64,000 nt of DNA, taken from positions 2,864,001 through 2,928,000 of the forward strand of contig OY978098.1 of NCBI GenBank assembly GCA_963854735.1, read 5' to 3'. Below the pieces are notes generated by a model. The model saw only the letters and a program-made list of their open reading frames with translations, ran no database searches and was not told the origin of the DNA. Shown in pieces: positions 56,133 to 64,000 of the stretch. Each line of letters opens with the position of its first letter. Position 1 is the first letter of the stretch. The DNA is from Marvania coccoides (lineage: Eukaryota > Chlorophyta > Trebouxiophyceae > Chlorellales > Chlorellaceae). The translations under genes and the position numbers were made by a program.

Positions 56133-57443
56133 TTACTGTTTTTGAGATGGGCCTTCGCCAGTGTCTGCATTCCGCCGCACCACATCCAACCCTGGTCGCT
56201 GGGTCTGCAGCGCCTCCACCTCATGCGCCACAGCCTCCTCGTTGGCCCCTGGGTTGGCTGCAATCACTAGCAGCGTCAGTTTGGGAAAGGCGGTGGGAGC
56301 TGCCGTCAGAGCGCCCAGCACGGCGCACAGGTGCTCGCTTTCAAGCCCGTTTGCCGATAAATCCAGCTCCTGCAAACCCTGAAAGCTTCCTCCAGCTGCG
56401 GCGATGGCCTCCTGCAGCGCCTCCGCCCCTGCAGCCCCCAGCTTGCAGTCGTGGAGGCACGCCGAAGCAACTCTGCTGCTGGCTGCAAGGGCCTGCAGCG
56501 TTGCCGGCCCAGCGGCGTTGCCGCCCAGGTCGATTTCTACGCTGGCTGCACCTTTTTCGCCATTATCCAGCGCAGCGATCAGGGCAGCCAGCGCTGCATC
56601 GTCGCCGCCGCAGCCACAGGCAATCAAGCGGCTCAACTGGCAAGACGATGCTGCTTCCAAAGCAGCTGCCAGGGCAGCAATCCCATCGGGCCCTGCTTCT
56701 GATGCCGAGATGTCCAGGGTCTGCAAGCTGGCAGGCAGGTTGGTTGCCACGGCCGTTACTCCTGCGCCACCCAGAGGGCATTGGCTCAAATGGAGGGACA
56801 CCAGGCTGGTGCATGCCCGCAAAGCTGGCGAAAAATCGGCGGCGCACGCGGCCTGCAGCTGGTTTCCGTCCAGCCTCAGCGTCTCCAGCTGGGTTGACCC
56901 CAAAACGGAGGCGATGGCACCGCCGCCGAAAACTCCACATCCGCTGAGGTCTAGAAGCCGCAAGGACTGCAGCGCAGGGGCCAGAGCCTCCACGCCTGCC
57001 GGGCCAATGGCGTTGCGCGCCAGCACAAGGTCTGTGAGTGAGGAGTTTTGCCGCAGAGCCTCAGCCAGGGCAGCACACCCAGAGGCCGTCACCCCCCTCG
57101 CCTCCAGGTTGAGCTGCAGGAGGGAGGAGGAAGCAGCCAGCCCTGGGCACAGCGCCGTCAACCCCTCGTCTCCAAAACTAGCGTCCCCCAGATCTAGCCG
57201 CTGCAGGGTGGTGCTGGAGGTGAGCAGGGCGCCAACGGCGGCGGCCATCGTTGGGGAAATGGCGTGGCTGGCGATGCTCAGGTCGCGCAGCGCTGTGTTC
57301 TGTGCAAGGGCGCCACACAGCGCCGCTGCGTCGGCCTCACCAAACCGGCGTTGTCGCATCAAGTAGAGAGAACTGAGGGCCGGGTCATTCGCTCGGATGC
57401 GGGCCAGAATGTCATCGATGCCGCGCGCTGCCCCCCATGCCAT
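56133..57443 (-). CDS. Leucine-rich repeat protein (RNI-like)
   Basis: Single exon, 436 residues. About thirteen ribonuclease-inhibitor-type LRRs run from residue 20 to 410, e.g. ALAQNTALRDLSIASHAISP, TTLQRLDLGDASFGDEGLTA, SSLTDLVLARNAIGPAGVEA, QGLQELDLSANGLESEHLCA. No signal peptide, kinase, NB-ARC or F-box is present. It ends in a charged tail (RRNADTGEGPSQKQ). RNI-type LRRs act as protein-binding scaffolds. The open frame extends upstream to 57686, but the extra residues are low quality; ATG 57443 is where coding bias starts. An intronless gene is unusual for this window. Confidence 0.9.
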   Translation of the reverse strand: MAWGAARGIDDILARIRANDPALSSLYLMRQRRFGEADAAALCGALAQNTALRDLSIASHAISPTMAAAVGALLTSSTTLQRLDLGDASFGDEGLTALCPGLAASSSLLQLNLEARGVTASGCAALAEALRQNSSLTDLVLARNAIGPAGVEALAPALQSLRLLDLSGCGVFGGGAIASVLGSTQLETLRLDGNQLQAACAADFSPALRACTSLVSLHLSQCPLGGAGVTAVATNLPASLQTLDISASEAGPDGIAALAAALEAASSCQLSRLIACGCGGDDAALAALIAALDNGEKGAASVEIDLGGNAAGPATLQALAASSRVASACLHDCKLGAAGAEALQEAIAAAGGSFQGLQELDLSANGLESEHLCAVLGALTAAPTAFPKLTLLVIAANPGANEEAVAHEVEALQTQRPGLDVVRRNADTGEGPSQKQ

Positions 57444-57685
57444 CTTGGGTGTGTGTGATGAAAATCGATTTGCGCTTGAACACCCGGAATTGGGCACAAA
57501 CTGAGGCAGAACCAGCCTGTTTTTGCGCGAAGCTGCAGGCCAAAAGCCTCCAGAGCCCCCGGATGCATTGTTTTTTAAAATAAAAATACATAATCCCACA
57601 TTCATTTTTTTCTCAATTTTCCCCATGCGGCTGCCCGCCGCGTTGCGTTGATTGTCACATTTTATAAAATACAATTTTATACGCA

Positions 57686-60600
57686 ATGGCCACCAAGCTG
57701 CCTACTAAACGCTCTGAGCTTCTCAAAGACCGAAATGACAAGCTCAGCGCGCAGGTGGCGGTGCAGCGCCAGGAAGTCAACCGCCTGCACCACCGTGTCG
57801 ACGAGCTGCAGTCGCAGGAAGAGCGCCAGCAGGAGACCATGCTGTGCGTCAATCGCCTCTGGGAGGAGCTCAACGACTCCATAGCCTTCCTTTCCTTCAG
57901 GTGACTACTGCGGAACAGCATGCTGGGATTGCTTAATTTTCTCCGTCTCCTACGGTACAGTGTTTTATTCTCCTTTTCACCACCTCCATTTTATTATCAT
58001 GTTTATGTGACCATGCAGGGCCACTGGCTCCCTGCAGCGGGAGCGCAGTGAAGCTGGCGAGGCTGCCGACTCCGAGCTCCTAGAGGGCACCAACCCCTTT
58101 CTGGCCAAGCTGCTCACCGCTTTTCTTCCAGACGACCGCCCAGCCACTGCAGCTGCCAAGAAGCTGGAGGACGGCGTCACTGAGGTAGAGGCTCTTCTAC
58201 GCAAGCGCATGGAGGCCACCATGGCCGCCGCGTGTCGCGTGCTGGAGGAGCTTGAGACGCTGCGTAACGGTGGCGGCACCCCCTCCCCAGACGGCTCGGC
58301 ATCCAAGGAGTCGCAGCTGGTGGCCATGAACAACCTGCTCAAGGCCGAGAACAACCGGCTCAGGGACCAGGCGCTGGCAGACGCCTCGAAAATCAAGGAA
58401 CTGCAAACGAACTTGGCCGGTGAGAGAGAAGTCTCGCGGAAGAAATCAGTTTAGTTTTTTTCTTCTTTTCAACCGTTTGTATTTGCTTGCCCTGCTTGCA
58501 GACAAAGAAGACGAGCTACTGGTAGCCCACCGAAAGGTGGTGCAGCTGAAGGAAGCTGCCGCCAATGGGGGAGGGCCGTCGCCTGCCGTCAAACAAGAAG
58601 CAGGGACTGCGACAGCATCGGCACCAGCGCCGGCGGTCAAGACCGAAGATGGCGGCGCTGCCTCCGCCCAGCAGCAGCAGCAAGAGACGGGTCCCAGCGT
58701 GGAGCACTTCCAGCAGCTGGTGGCGCGGCGGGAGACCGAGCTGGAGCAGCGCGACGTGGCTTTGAGCAAGACAGAAAGGTGAGAACGTTCAAAAAAACAG
58801 CAAAAAAAACGGTGCCGAAGTCTGGCGCGCTGATCCACTGCGCTAAGGCGACGTCCCTCGGTGTCGAGGGCAGACAACATAACTTTCGTTATAGTTATCG
58901 CCTGCGGGGATCGAACCCGCGACCTCCAGATGACCATCTGGGCGCCATCAAGGCGGCGAAAAAGCAGTCTGCAAGAATTTCGAGCGGGTCCTGATACGGC
59001 GGAGGCTCCTGGCTTTTGGGAACTCACTGCAACTAACCAACTTTCTTTCTTTTCTTCATTTCATCTGCTATGCAGGGAGGTGAGGGACCTGCGCGCCAAG
59101 CTGTCGTCCGAGCGCGAAGCCGCCGCCCGCGCCCGCCAGTACGCGGGTGACCGCGCCCACCACCTCAGCGCTGAGCTCGACGGGTTGGACGCCCGCCTGC
59201 GGGAGACGCAGCGCGACAGAGACCACCTGCTGGCCAGGCTGCATGACGCGCAGATGGACGCGGAGCGCGGGGCGGCAGCTGGGCGGCGGCTAGCCGCGGC
59301 AGGGGCCCACGTGGCCGACCTTGAGGAGCAGCTGGCATCCGTGAGGGCCGCCCGCGCCAAAGCAGAGGCCCAGGCGCACCGCCTCCGCGTGGAAATGGGC
59401 AACGCCCGCACTGCCGAGCAGTTCTCCGAGCTCGCGGCTGCGCTGGAGCGCGACGTGGTGGGGCTGCGGCAGGCCAGGGACAAGTACAAAGTGGCGGCAG
59501 AGGGCAAAGAGGCAGCGCACGCGGCAGCTGCGGACGCCGCCTGCAGCTTGAAGGAGACCCAGGCAGCGCTGGGGGCGGTGAAGGCGCAGCTGGAGGAGGC
59601 CCGCGCGGCGCTGGCAGCCGCTGCAGCGGGGCAGCGTGCGGCGGCGGAGCGGGAAGAGGAGCTGCGTCTGTTTGCCGAGGTGGCCCAGACCTTCCTGGGC
59701 GGGTCGCAGGAGGACACTGCGGCCCTGCAAGCCCAGGTGGCTTCTTTCCTGCAGCAGCAAGCAGCGGCGGTCGAGGCTCGGCTGGTGGCGGCGGTTGCAG
59801 CCTTGTCTCCCAGGGAAACAGAGCTTGCTGCGAGGGTGGGGGCCCTCCAGGAGGAGCGCGTCGCGCTGCAGGCGCGGGTGACTGCGCTGGAGCGCGAGAC
59901 TGCGCGGCTGCGTGCTGAGGCTGGTGCCCACAAGGAGGAGAGCGACGCGTACGCGAAAGAGGTGGAAAGCATGGCTGATGCGTACGAGTCGGCGCAGCAA
60001 GACAACGCAAAGCTGCTCAAGGCCATCGCCACCCGCGACGCCGACAACACCCACCTGCTGGGCGAAGCTGCCGCCGCCACGCGCGAGCGCTCAGCGATGA
60101 TGGAGGAGCGGGACTCGGCGGTAACGGGGGCGCGCAGGGCGGAGGAGGCCGCGGCAGCTGCAGCGGCGCGCGCCTCTGAGCTGGAGGCCCGTGCCATGGC
60201 GTTGAAAGACGATCTGGATGCGGCCCGCAAAGAGGCACGGCAGCTGGCAGCCAGGGCCGATGTCGCGGTGCGCGACCTGCAGGCGGCGCAGACGGCTGTG
60301 GCGGCTGCCACGCGCGACGTGGAAGCTGCCCGGAAGGAGGTCTCAGCGCGCGCAGCGGAGCGGGATGCCGAGGCGGAGGCGCTGAGGAAAGAACGCACCA
60401 GGGCTGAGCACGCTGAAGCTGACGTTGCAGATCTCAGAACGCGCGCTGAGCGCATGCAGCGGTCGATGTCCGCGGGCGACGGCGGCGGCGCCGGCGGCAG
60501 CGGCATTGCTGCCGAGTGCACCGCCCTGCGGAAGATGGTCAACTGCAACGTGTGCCACACCCGCCTCAAGGACCGCATCATCACAAAGTGCAACCACATC

Positions 60601-60708
60601 TTCTGCTCTCACTGCATCGACGTCAATCTGGCCAACCGCCACCGCAAGTGCCCTGGCTGCGGAGACAAGTTTGGTGCGTCTGACGTGAAACCCTTCTACT
60701 TCACGTAA
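57686..60708 (+). CDS. BRE1: BRE1-type RING E3 ubiquitin ligase (histone H2B)
   Basis: Four exons: 57686-57900, 58019-58419, 58502-58778, 59076-60708; 841 residues. It is coiled coil almost throughout (NDKLSAQVAVQRQEVNRLHH, later LRAKLSSEREAAARARQYAG and a very long Ala/Arg/Glu helix), with WEELNDSIAFLS near the start as in BRE1/RNF20. The C-terminal RING is CNVCHTRLKDRIITKCNHIF, CSHCIDVNLANRHRKCPGCG, ending DVKPFYFT, a close match to the BRE1/HUB class. The enzyme, usually with RAD6, monoubiquitinates histone H2B during transcription. The third intron (58779-59075), at 297 bases among the longest here, contains a permuted tRNA-Arg gene on the opposite strand. Confidence 0.93.
58802..58809 (-). 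terminator. RNA polymerase III terminator (T8)
   Basis: Eight T on the transcribed strand, five bases after the 5' half of the permuted tRNA-Arg. Confidence 0.85.
58815..58931 (-). tRNA. Permuted tRNA-Arg(UCG), 3' half upstream of 5' half
   Basis: Transcribed right to left. The 3' half is 58931-58896: A38, anticodon stem TCTGG, variable AGGTC, T-arm GCGGG-TTCGATC-CCCGC, acceptor AGGCGAT, discriminator A. A 43-base linker follows (58895-58853). The 5' half is 58852-58815: acceptor GTCGCCT, TA, D-arm GCGC-AGTGGATCA-GCGC, G26, anticodon stem CCAGA, loop CTTCGG. The acceptor pairs over 7/7 (one G-U), the anticodon stem 5/5, the T-stem 5/5 and the D-stem 4/4. Joining 37 to 38 gives the loop CTTCGGA with anticodon TCG. 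The break is at the canonical intron site. C32 can pair with the G three bases before A38, leaving a three-base bulge, as tRNA splicing endonuclease expects. A T8 terminator follows. It lies antisense in intron 3 of the BRE1-type gene. Confidence 0.93.
58855..58892 (-). other. Two hairpins in the permuted-tRNA linker
   Basis: Read on the minus strand, ATAAC-GAAA-GTTAT (58892-58879) is a five-pair stem with a GNRA loop. CCCTCG-ACAC-CGAGGG (58870-58855) is a six-pair stem. Together they fill most of the linker between the discriminator base and nucleotide 1. Confidence 0.8.
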
Positions 60709-60908
60709 ATGAAAATAAGTGCCTTTACGTACCTGCTACTGACTTTCTGCAATGTAATTGACTTGATTTTAATTGTTTGCTGCGTGCAATATGGTTTTTT
60801 ATCAGTTCTATTTTACAAAATTAAAAAACAAATCGTCAACGCCAAATTCGAAAATTAGCTGATATGGTAAAAACAGAATAGAAATAATGCATTAAATCAA
60901 TACATAGT

Positions 60909-63900
60909 TTAATGGGTGCGCAGGGGGGTCTGCTGGGGCATGGGCCCCCCGCTCCTGCCTCCTCTGCTTCTGCTGCCGCCGGAGTGGCTTGCCAGTTTCT
61001 GTTGAATCCTCGCTGCATACTTTGCGGTGGTGGGGTCCCTGCTGGAGCCCTCCAGGGCCACCACGATGTCTGACACCCCCAGCGCCACGAGCTCGTCCGC
61101 GCACTCCCTGTGCGCTGCCATGTTGCCCAGAGAAAACAGCGCAATGGCAACAGACGAACCAGACGAAGGCGAAGCCTCAGGGGAGTCGCCAGGCCCCCCA
61201 GACACCAGCCGCAGCAGCGCTTGTGCCGCCCCTGCTGCCAGCACGTCTGGCACCAGGTCTGCCGAGTTGCGCAGCAGGTTGCCCAGCGCGCCGGCAGCGT
61301 TGGCCCTGGTTCGGTCTTCGTCGTCCGACAAAAGGTCCACCAGGGGGGCCACGGCGGGGCGCAGCAGCGGGTACAGCGACGCGTTGTGGAACCCCGCGTT
61401 TCCGATGGCAAAGCACGCGAATTTGCGGGTGGCACGGTCAGCGTCCCTGCACAGCGCAATCAGCGGATCTATCACGCCATGGCGCGCCAAATCGGGGTAC
61501 AGGCGGTCGCTGTGGCGGCACAGGTTGCCCAGCAGGTTGGCTGCGCGCGCGCGCACCGGAGGGTCAGCGTACCCCAGCAGCGGCGCCAGCAGCGGCACAA
61601 TCCCCGAGGCAGCGAACTCGTCTTGATGCTGACGCGCAGAGGGGCCCCGCGCCAGCTGAGACACCACCAGCAGACCGTTGGCCAGCACCCCGCCAGGGTT
61701 GTCACCTGCCAGCAGCACCCCCAGCACCGCAGGAGCCAGGCCACCAGCCTGAGCATACGTGCCGGCAGCGGCCTCGCTGGACATGCCCAGGCGGGCCAGC
61801 AGCGAGGCGCACGCGGGCAGCATGGCGCGCGCCTGGTCCCTGAAGTCTGGGTCTGCTGTGCCCACGGCTGAGAGGCATGACACCAGCGCAGGCACGGTGC
61901 CGCGGGACGACAGCAGCGCCTCAGCCACAGCGGTGGCAGCAGGCTCGGCGTCGGCGAAGCGCGCAGCGTGCGCAAAGGGGGCTTGCAGCATGGAGGTGAC
62001 CAGGAAGCGCACGTGCAGGGCACACACAGGACCAGCCCCAGGGGGGCCGGCAGCTGTGGCATCCACCGATCGTTCCAGCGCCGACAGGAAGTCGGGGTGC
62101 AGCGTGGCCAGCAGCGCAGGCACCGCCAGCGCCTCCTTGCCCAGCAGCGCCGCGCCTTCGTGCTCCGCGATGGCCGCGCTGTGCAGGGTGGTCAGCAGGG
62201 ACAGCAGGCCGGCAGGCGACAGTTCGCTGCCTGGGGCGGCAGAACCCGAGTTGCCAGGGTGCGGCAGGGAGCACAGCAGCTGCAGCGCGGCAGACACCAC
62301 GCCCCCCTGCAGCGTACGTGGGGGGTTTGCCCGCGTGAGCGCCGCTGCCAGCGCTGCTGGACCGTCGAGGAGGCCTGTGGCGCAGGGCCACCCCTCCAAG
62401 GGCTGAAACCACAGCTCCTTGGAGGACTGCAACGACGACAGCAGGAAGCGCCGCAGGGAGGGCATCACCGAGTCTGGCAGGCGGGTGGCCAGCGCCTTGA
62501 GGGCGGCGTGAGGCTGGTGCTGGGTGGGAGACAGCTGGGCGTCGTGCAGCGCCGATGGCGGGAAGGGAGGCGCAGCCAGGGACAGCGCGGCCGCCAGAGC
62601 ACCCGCAGCAGCAGACGCTGCCGCCACATCGCGTGGCAGCGCCTGCAGCACGGGGAGCAGCGCTGAGAGGACGCGCTCTGGTCCACCAGGACCTGCCGCC
62701 CTGGTGAGCGTGCTCATGCCTGCCTGCTGCGGGGTCACCGATGCCGTGGATGCCAGCACAGACCCCAGCGCCAGCAGGGGCAGCACCGCGTCGGGCCCCT
62801 CTGCGGCATCCAGAAGCTGCTGCGGCAGGCGCGCTGTCACCACCGCAGGGCCCACGTGCGGCTCCAGCAGCGCCGCACGGTGCAGCAGCCTCGCTGCTGC
62901 CATGGACAGCGAGGTGTCGGGCCCATCTGCCACCAGGCACGCCCCCAGAGCGTGCTGCACTGGAACAGACCCCAGCACTGCTGTTGCCGCCTCCCCCCAG
63001 CACCGTGCAACCAAGGCGTGCGGCGCCCCGGGCTGCCACTCCCGCAGCTCAGGGGTCTGCCCCAGCAGCGCGCAAGGGAAGTGGCGCGCCGCCGCCGCCG
63101 CCTCTCCTGCGCTGTCTTTCAGCGACCGCCGCACGTTGGCTACGCAGGGAGCAAGGCATCCCAGTGCGCGCACCGCTGACTGCGTGGCGGTCTGCGCCCC
63201 AGGGAGGTTCCCCGCCTGCGCGTCCTCAATGGCCCTGCACAGCCGCCCAGCGCAGCGCTTGTCCAGTGCCGCAGTCAGGAGTGTCTCCGCCTCCGGCTTG
63301 GAGGGCCACGCCCGAGAAGACGGGTGAGGGGACAGCAGCGCGGCCTGGGCGGCGGTGATGACTTGGGCCAAGGCAGCGCACCCTGCTTTCGGCGCTGCCC
63401 ACGCCCCCCTGGCGCTCACCATTTCGCAGAAGAACACCACGGCCTCGCGCTCAACACCCACCAGCTCGGCGCCGCGAAGGGCGTCCACGGCGGTGCAGGC
63501 CAGCGTGGGGTACACCCCCAGGGAGGCCTGCCCCGCTCGGATCACAGCGCGCAGTGCAGCAGCATGGTCCTCTCCGCCTTTCTTCGGTGGCCGCCTCAGC
63601 ATGGTGTCCAGCAGCCGCAGCGCCTGCCCCGTCTCCTGCTTCTTCGTCCACCGCGCCACGGCGCCGTTGCTGTGCGGCGGCTGCAGCGCCTCTTGTATTG
63701 TGATGTGCAGTGCTTTGTCTGACCAGGTGGAGGCCATGCCGTCTGGGGACCGCCGCGCCCGCCGCTCTGCGTCTGCCAATACCGACAGCACCGACTGCTG
63801 GGCTGCCTGAGCCGCGTTTGCCTCCTGAGCTGCTGCTGTCAGTGAGGACGTCAGCGCTGAGGAGGCTTGCGGTGAGAATTGTGGTGGGTCGAAAAACACA

Positions 63901-64000
63901 GGCTCCTGGTCAAGGCGGGCGGGGCTGAGCATCTCCGCAGAGTACTCTCTTCGCATGGTGGAGATGGGGCGGGAGGAGGGGGCTGCAGAGGTGGGGCGTT
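60909..64000 (-). CDS. Fused/TIO-family protein, ARM-repeat part (runs off the window)
   Basis: The frame is open from the right edge (64000) to the stop at 60909, at least 1030 residues without introns. An ATG is at 63956, but the frame stays open beyond it, so the 5' end is probably outside. The C-terminal armadillo repeats are clear: APLLGYADPPVRARAANLLG, LCRDADRATRKFACFAIGNA, FHNASLYPLLRPAVAPLVDL, DDEDRTRANAAGALGNLLRN, IALFSLGNMAAHRECADELV. These blocks match the ARM domain of plant TIO, a Fused-kinase relative needed for cytokinesis, and animal STK36, involved in Hedgehog signalling and motile cilia. In those proteins a Ser/Thr kinase domain lies at the N-terminus, which would be to the right of the window. 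Whether it exists here cannot be seen. Confidence 0.82.
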   Translation of the reverse strand, partial: RPTSAAPSSRPISTMRREYSAEMLSPARLDQEPVFFDPPQFSPQASSALTSSLTAAAQEANAAQAAQQSVLSVLADAERRARRSPDGMASTWSDKALHITIQEALQPPHSNGAVARWTKKQETGQALRLLDTMLRRPPKKGGEDHAAALRAVIRAGQASLGVYPTLACTAVDALRGAELVGVEREAVVFFCEMVSARGAWAAPKAGCAALAQVITAAQAALLSPHPSSRAWPSKPEAETLLTAALDKRCAGRLCRAIEDAQAGNLPGAQTATQSAVRALGCLAPCVANVRRSLKDSAGEAAAAARHFPCALLGQTPELREWQPGAPHALVARCWGEAATAVLGSVPVQHALGACLVADGPDTSLSMAAARLLHRAALLEPHVGPAVVTARLPQQLLDAAEGPDAVLPLLALGSVLASTASVTPQQAGMSTLTRAAGPGGPERVLSALLPVLQALPRDVAAASAAAGALAAALSLAAPPFPPSALHDAQLSPTQHQPHAALKALATRLPDSVMPSLRRFLLSSLQSSKELWFQPLEGWPCATGLLDGPAALAAALTRANPPRTLQGGVVSAALQLLCSLPHPGNSGSAAPGSELSPAGLLSLLTTLHSAAIAEHEGAALLGKEALAVPALLATLHPDFLSALERSVDATAAGPPGAGPVCALHVRFLVTSMLQAPFAHAARFADAEPAATAVAEALLSSRGTVPALVSCLSAVGTADPDFRDQARAMLPACASLLARLGMSSEAAAGTYAQAGGLAPAVLGVLLAGDNPGGVLANGLLVVSQLARGPSARQHQDEFAASGIVPLLAPLLGYADPPVRARAANLLGNLCRHSDRLYPDLARHGVIDPLIALCRDADRATRKFACFAIGNAGFHNASLYPLLRPAVAPLVDLLSDDEDRTRANAAGALGNLLRNSADLVPDVLAAGAAQALLRLVSGGPGDSPEASPSSGSSVAIALFSLGNMAAHRECADELVALGVSDIVVALEGSSRDPTTAKYAARIQQKLASHSGGSRSRGGRSGGPMPQQTPLRTH

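Noticed and set aside
59061..60599. 512-codon open frame antisense to the BRE1-type gene
   Set aside because: Ser/Ala/Arg-only composition mirrors the GC-biased codons of the coiled coil on the other strand. No domain or start context.
61921..63039. Long alternative frames inside the Fused-family gene, both strands
   Set aside because: Frame shadows of strongly GC-biased coding DNA; the armadillo repeats fix the true frame.
1..64000. Prokaryotic-style systems: CRISPR arrays, operons, phage or insertion sequences
   Set aside because: No regularly spaced repeats, no operon-like overlaps and clear spliceosomal introns throughout; the window is nuclear eukaryotic DNA.

Overview
The window is nuclear DNA of a eukaryotic green alga. 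The evidence is a three-exon PsbP gene (OEE2, with a bipartite transit peptide and a twin-arginine lumen signal), several other plastid-type precursors, GC-rich exons set in AT-rich introns and spacers, and plant-type relatives of most genes (an At1g73920-like lipase, a TIO/Fused-type ARM protein, an SR34-type splicing factor). I cannot name the genus. Thirty protein genes are modelled. They carry about 52 short introns of roughly 45-300 bases, and around one in ten of these appears to be GC-AG rather than GT-AG.

Layout. 1-2045: empty flank, then a CDCA7-type zinc-finger gene. 2046-6566: a gene-poor stretch with decayed material: a non-LTR reverse transcriptase scrap, two broken ankyrin copies, a G-rich minisatellite and a tRNA-like locus whose halves are in reversed order. 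6567-16421: an NIF/HAD pseudophosphatase, an unknown protein, a large lipase, a plastid membrane protein, a small membrane protein and a third broken ankyrin copy. 16987-28301: ERO1, MutY, a multipass membrane protein, a calcium-type protein kinase, a PDZ-like plastid protein and holocytochrome c synthase. 28536-42620: the organellar protease PreP, UBA5, a PRA1 protein, two small unknown or organellar proteins, a NUMOD3 protein, a SAM-domain protein and dihydroorotase. 42840-57443: a secreted PLC-like protein, TFIIA large subunit, an ANTH/CALM clathrin adaptor, an SR splicing factor, an SDR enzyme, a PWWP protein, PsbP and a leucine-rich-repeat protein. 57686-64000: a BRE1-type RING E3 ligase and the ARM part of a Fused-family protein that runs off the right edge.

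The genes are ordinary housekeeping and organelle genes in no evident functional cluster, many in divergent pairs with 200-450 base spacers. Several touch shared themes: organelle biogenesis (PreP, HCCS, PsbP, PDZ-like and mTERF-like proteins), chromatin (CDCA7-like, BRE1, PWWP) and secretory or endocytic traffic (ERO1, PRA1, ANTH).

The most notable item is a circularly permuted tRNA-Arg(UCG) gene at 58815-58931. Its 3' half precedes its 5' half, and it lies antisense inside the third intron of the BRE1-type gene. A second, more degenerate permuted tRNA-like locus sits at 4902-4984. Permuted nuclear tRNA genes are known from Cyanidioschyzon and from prasinophytes such as Ostreococcus and Micromonas, so this is a hint, not proof, of an early-diverging green lineage.
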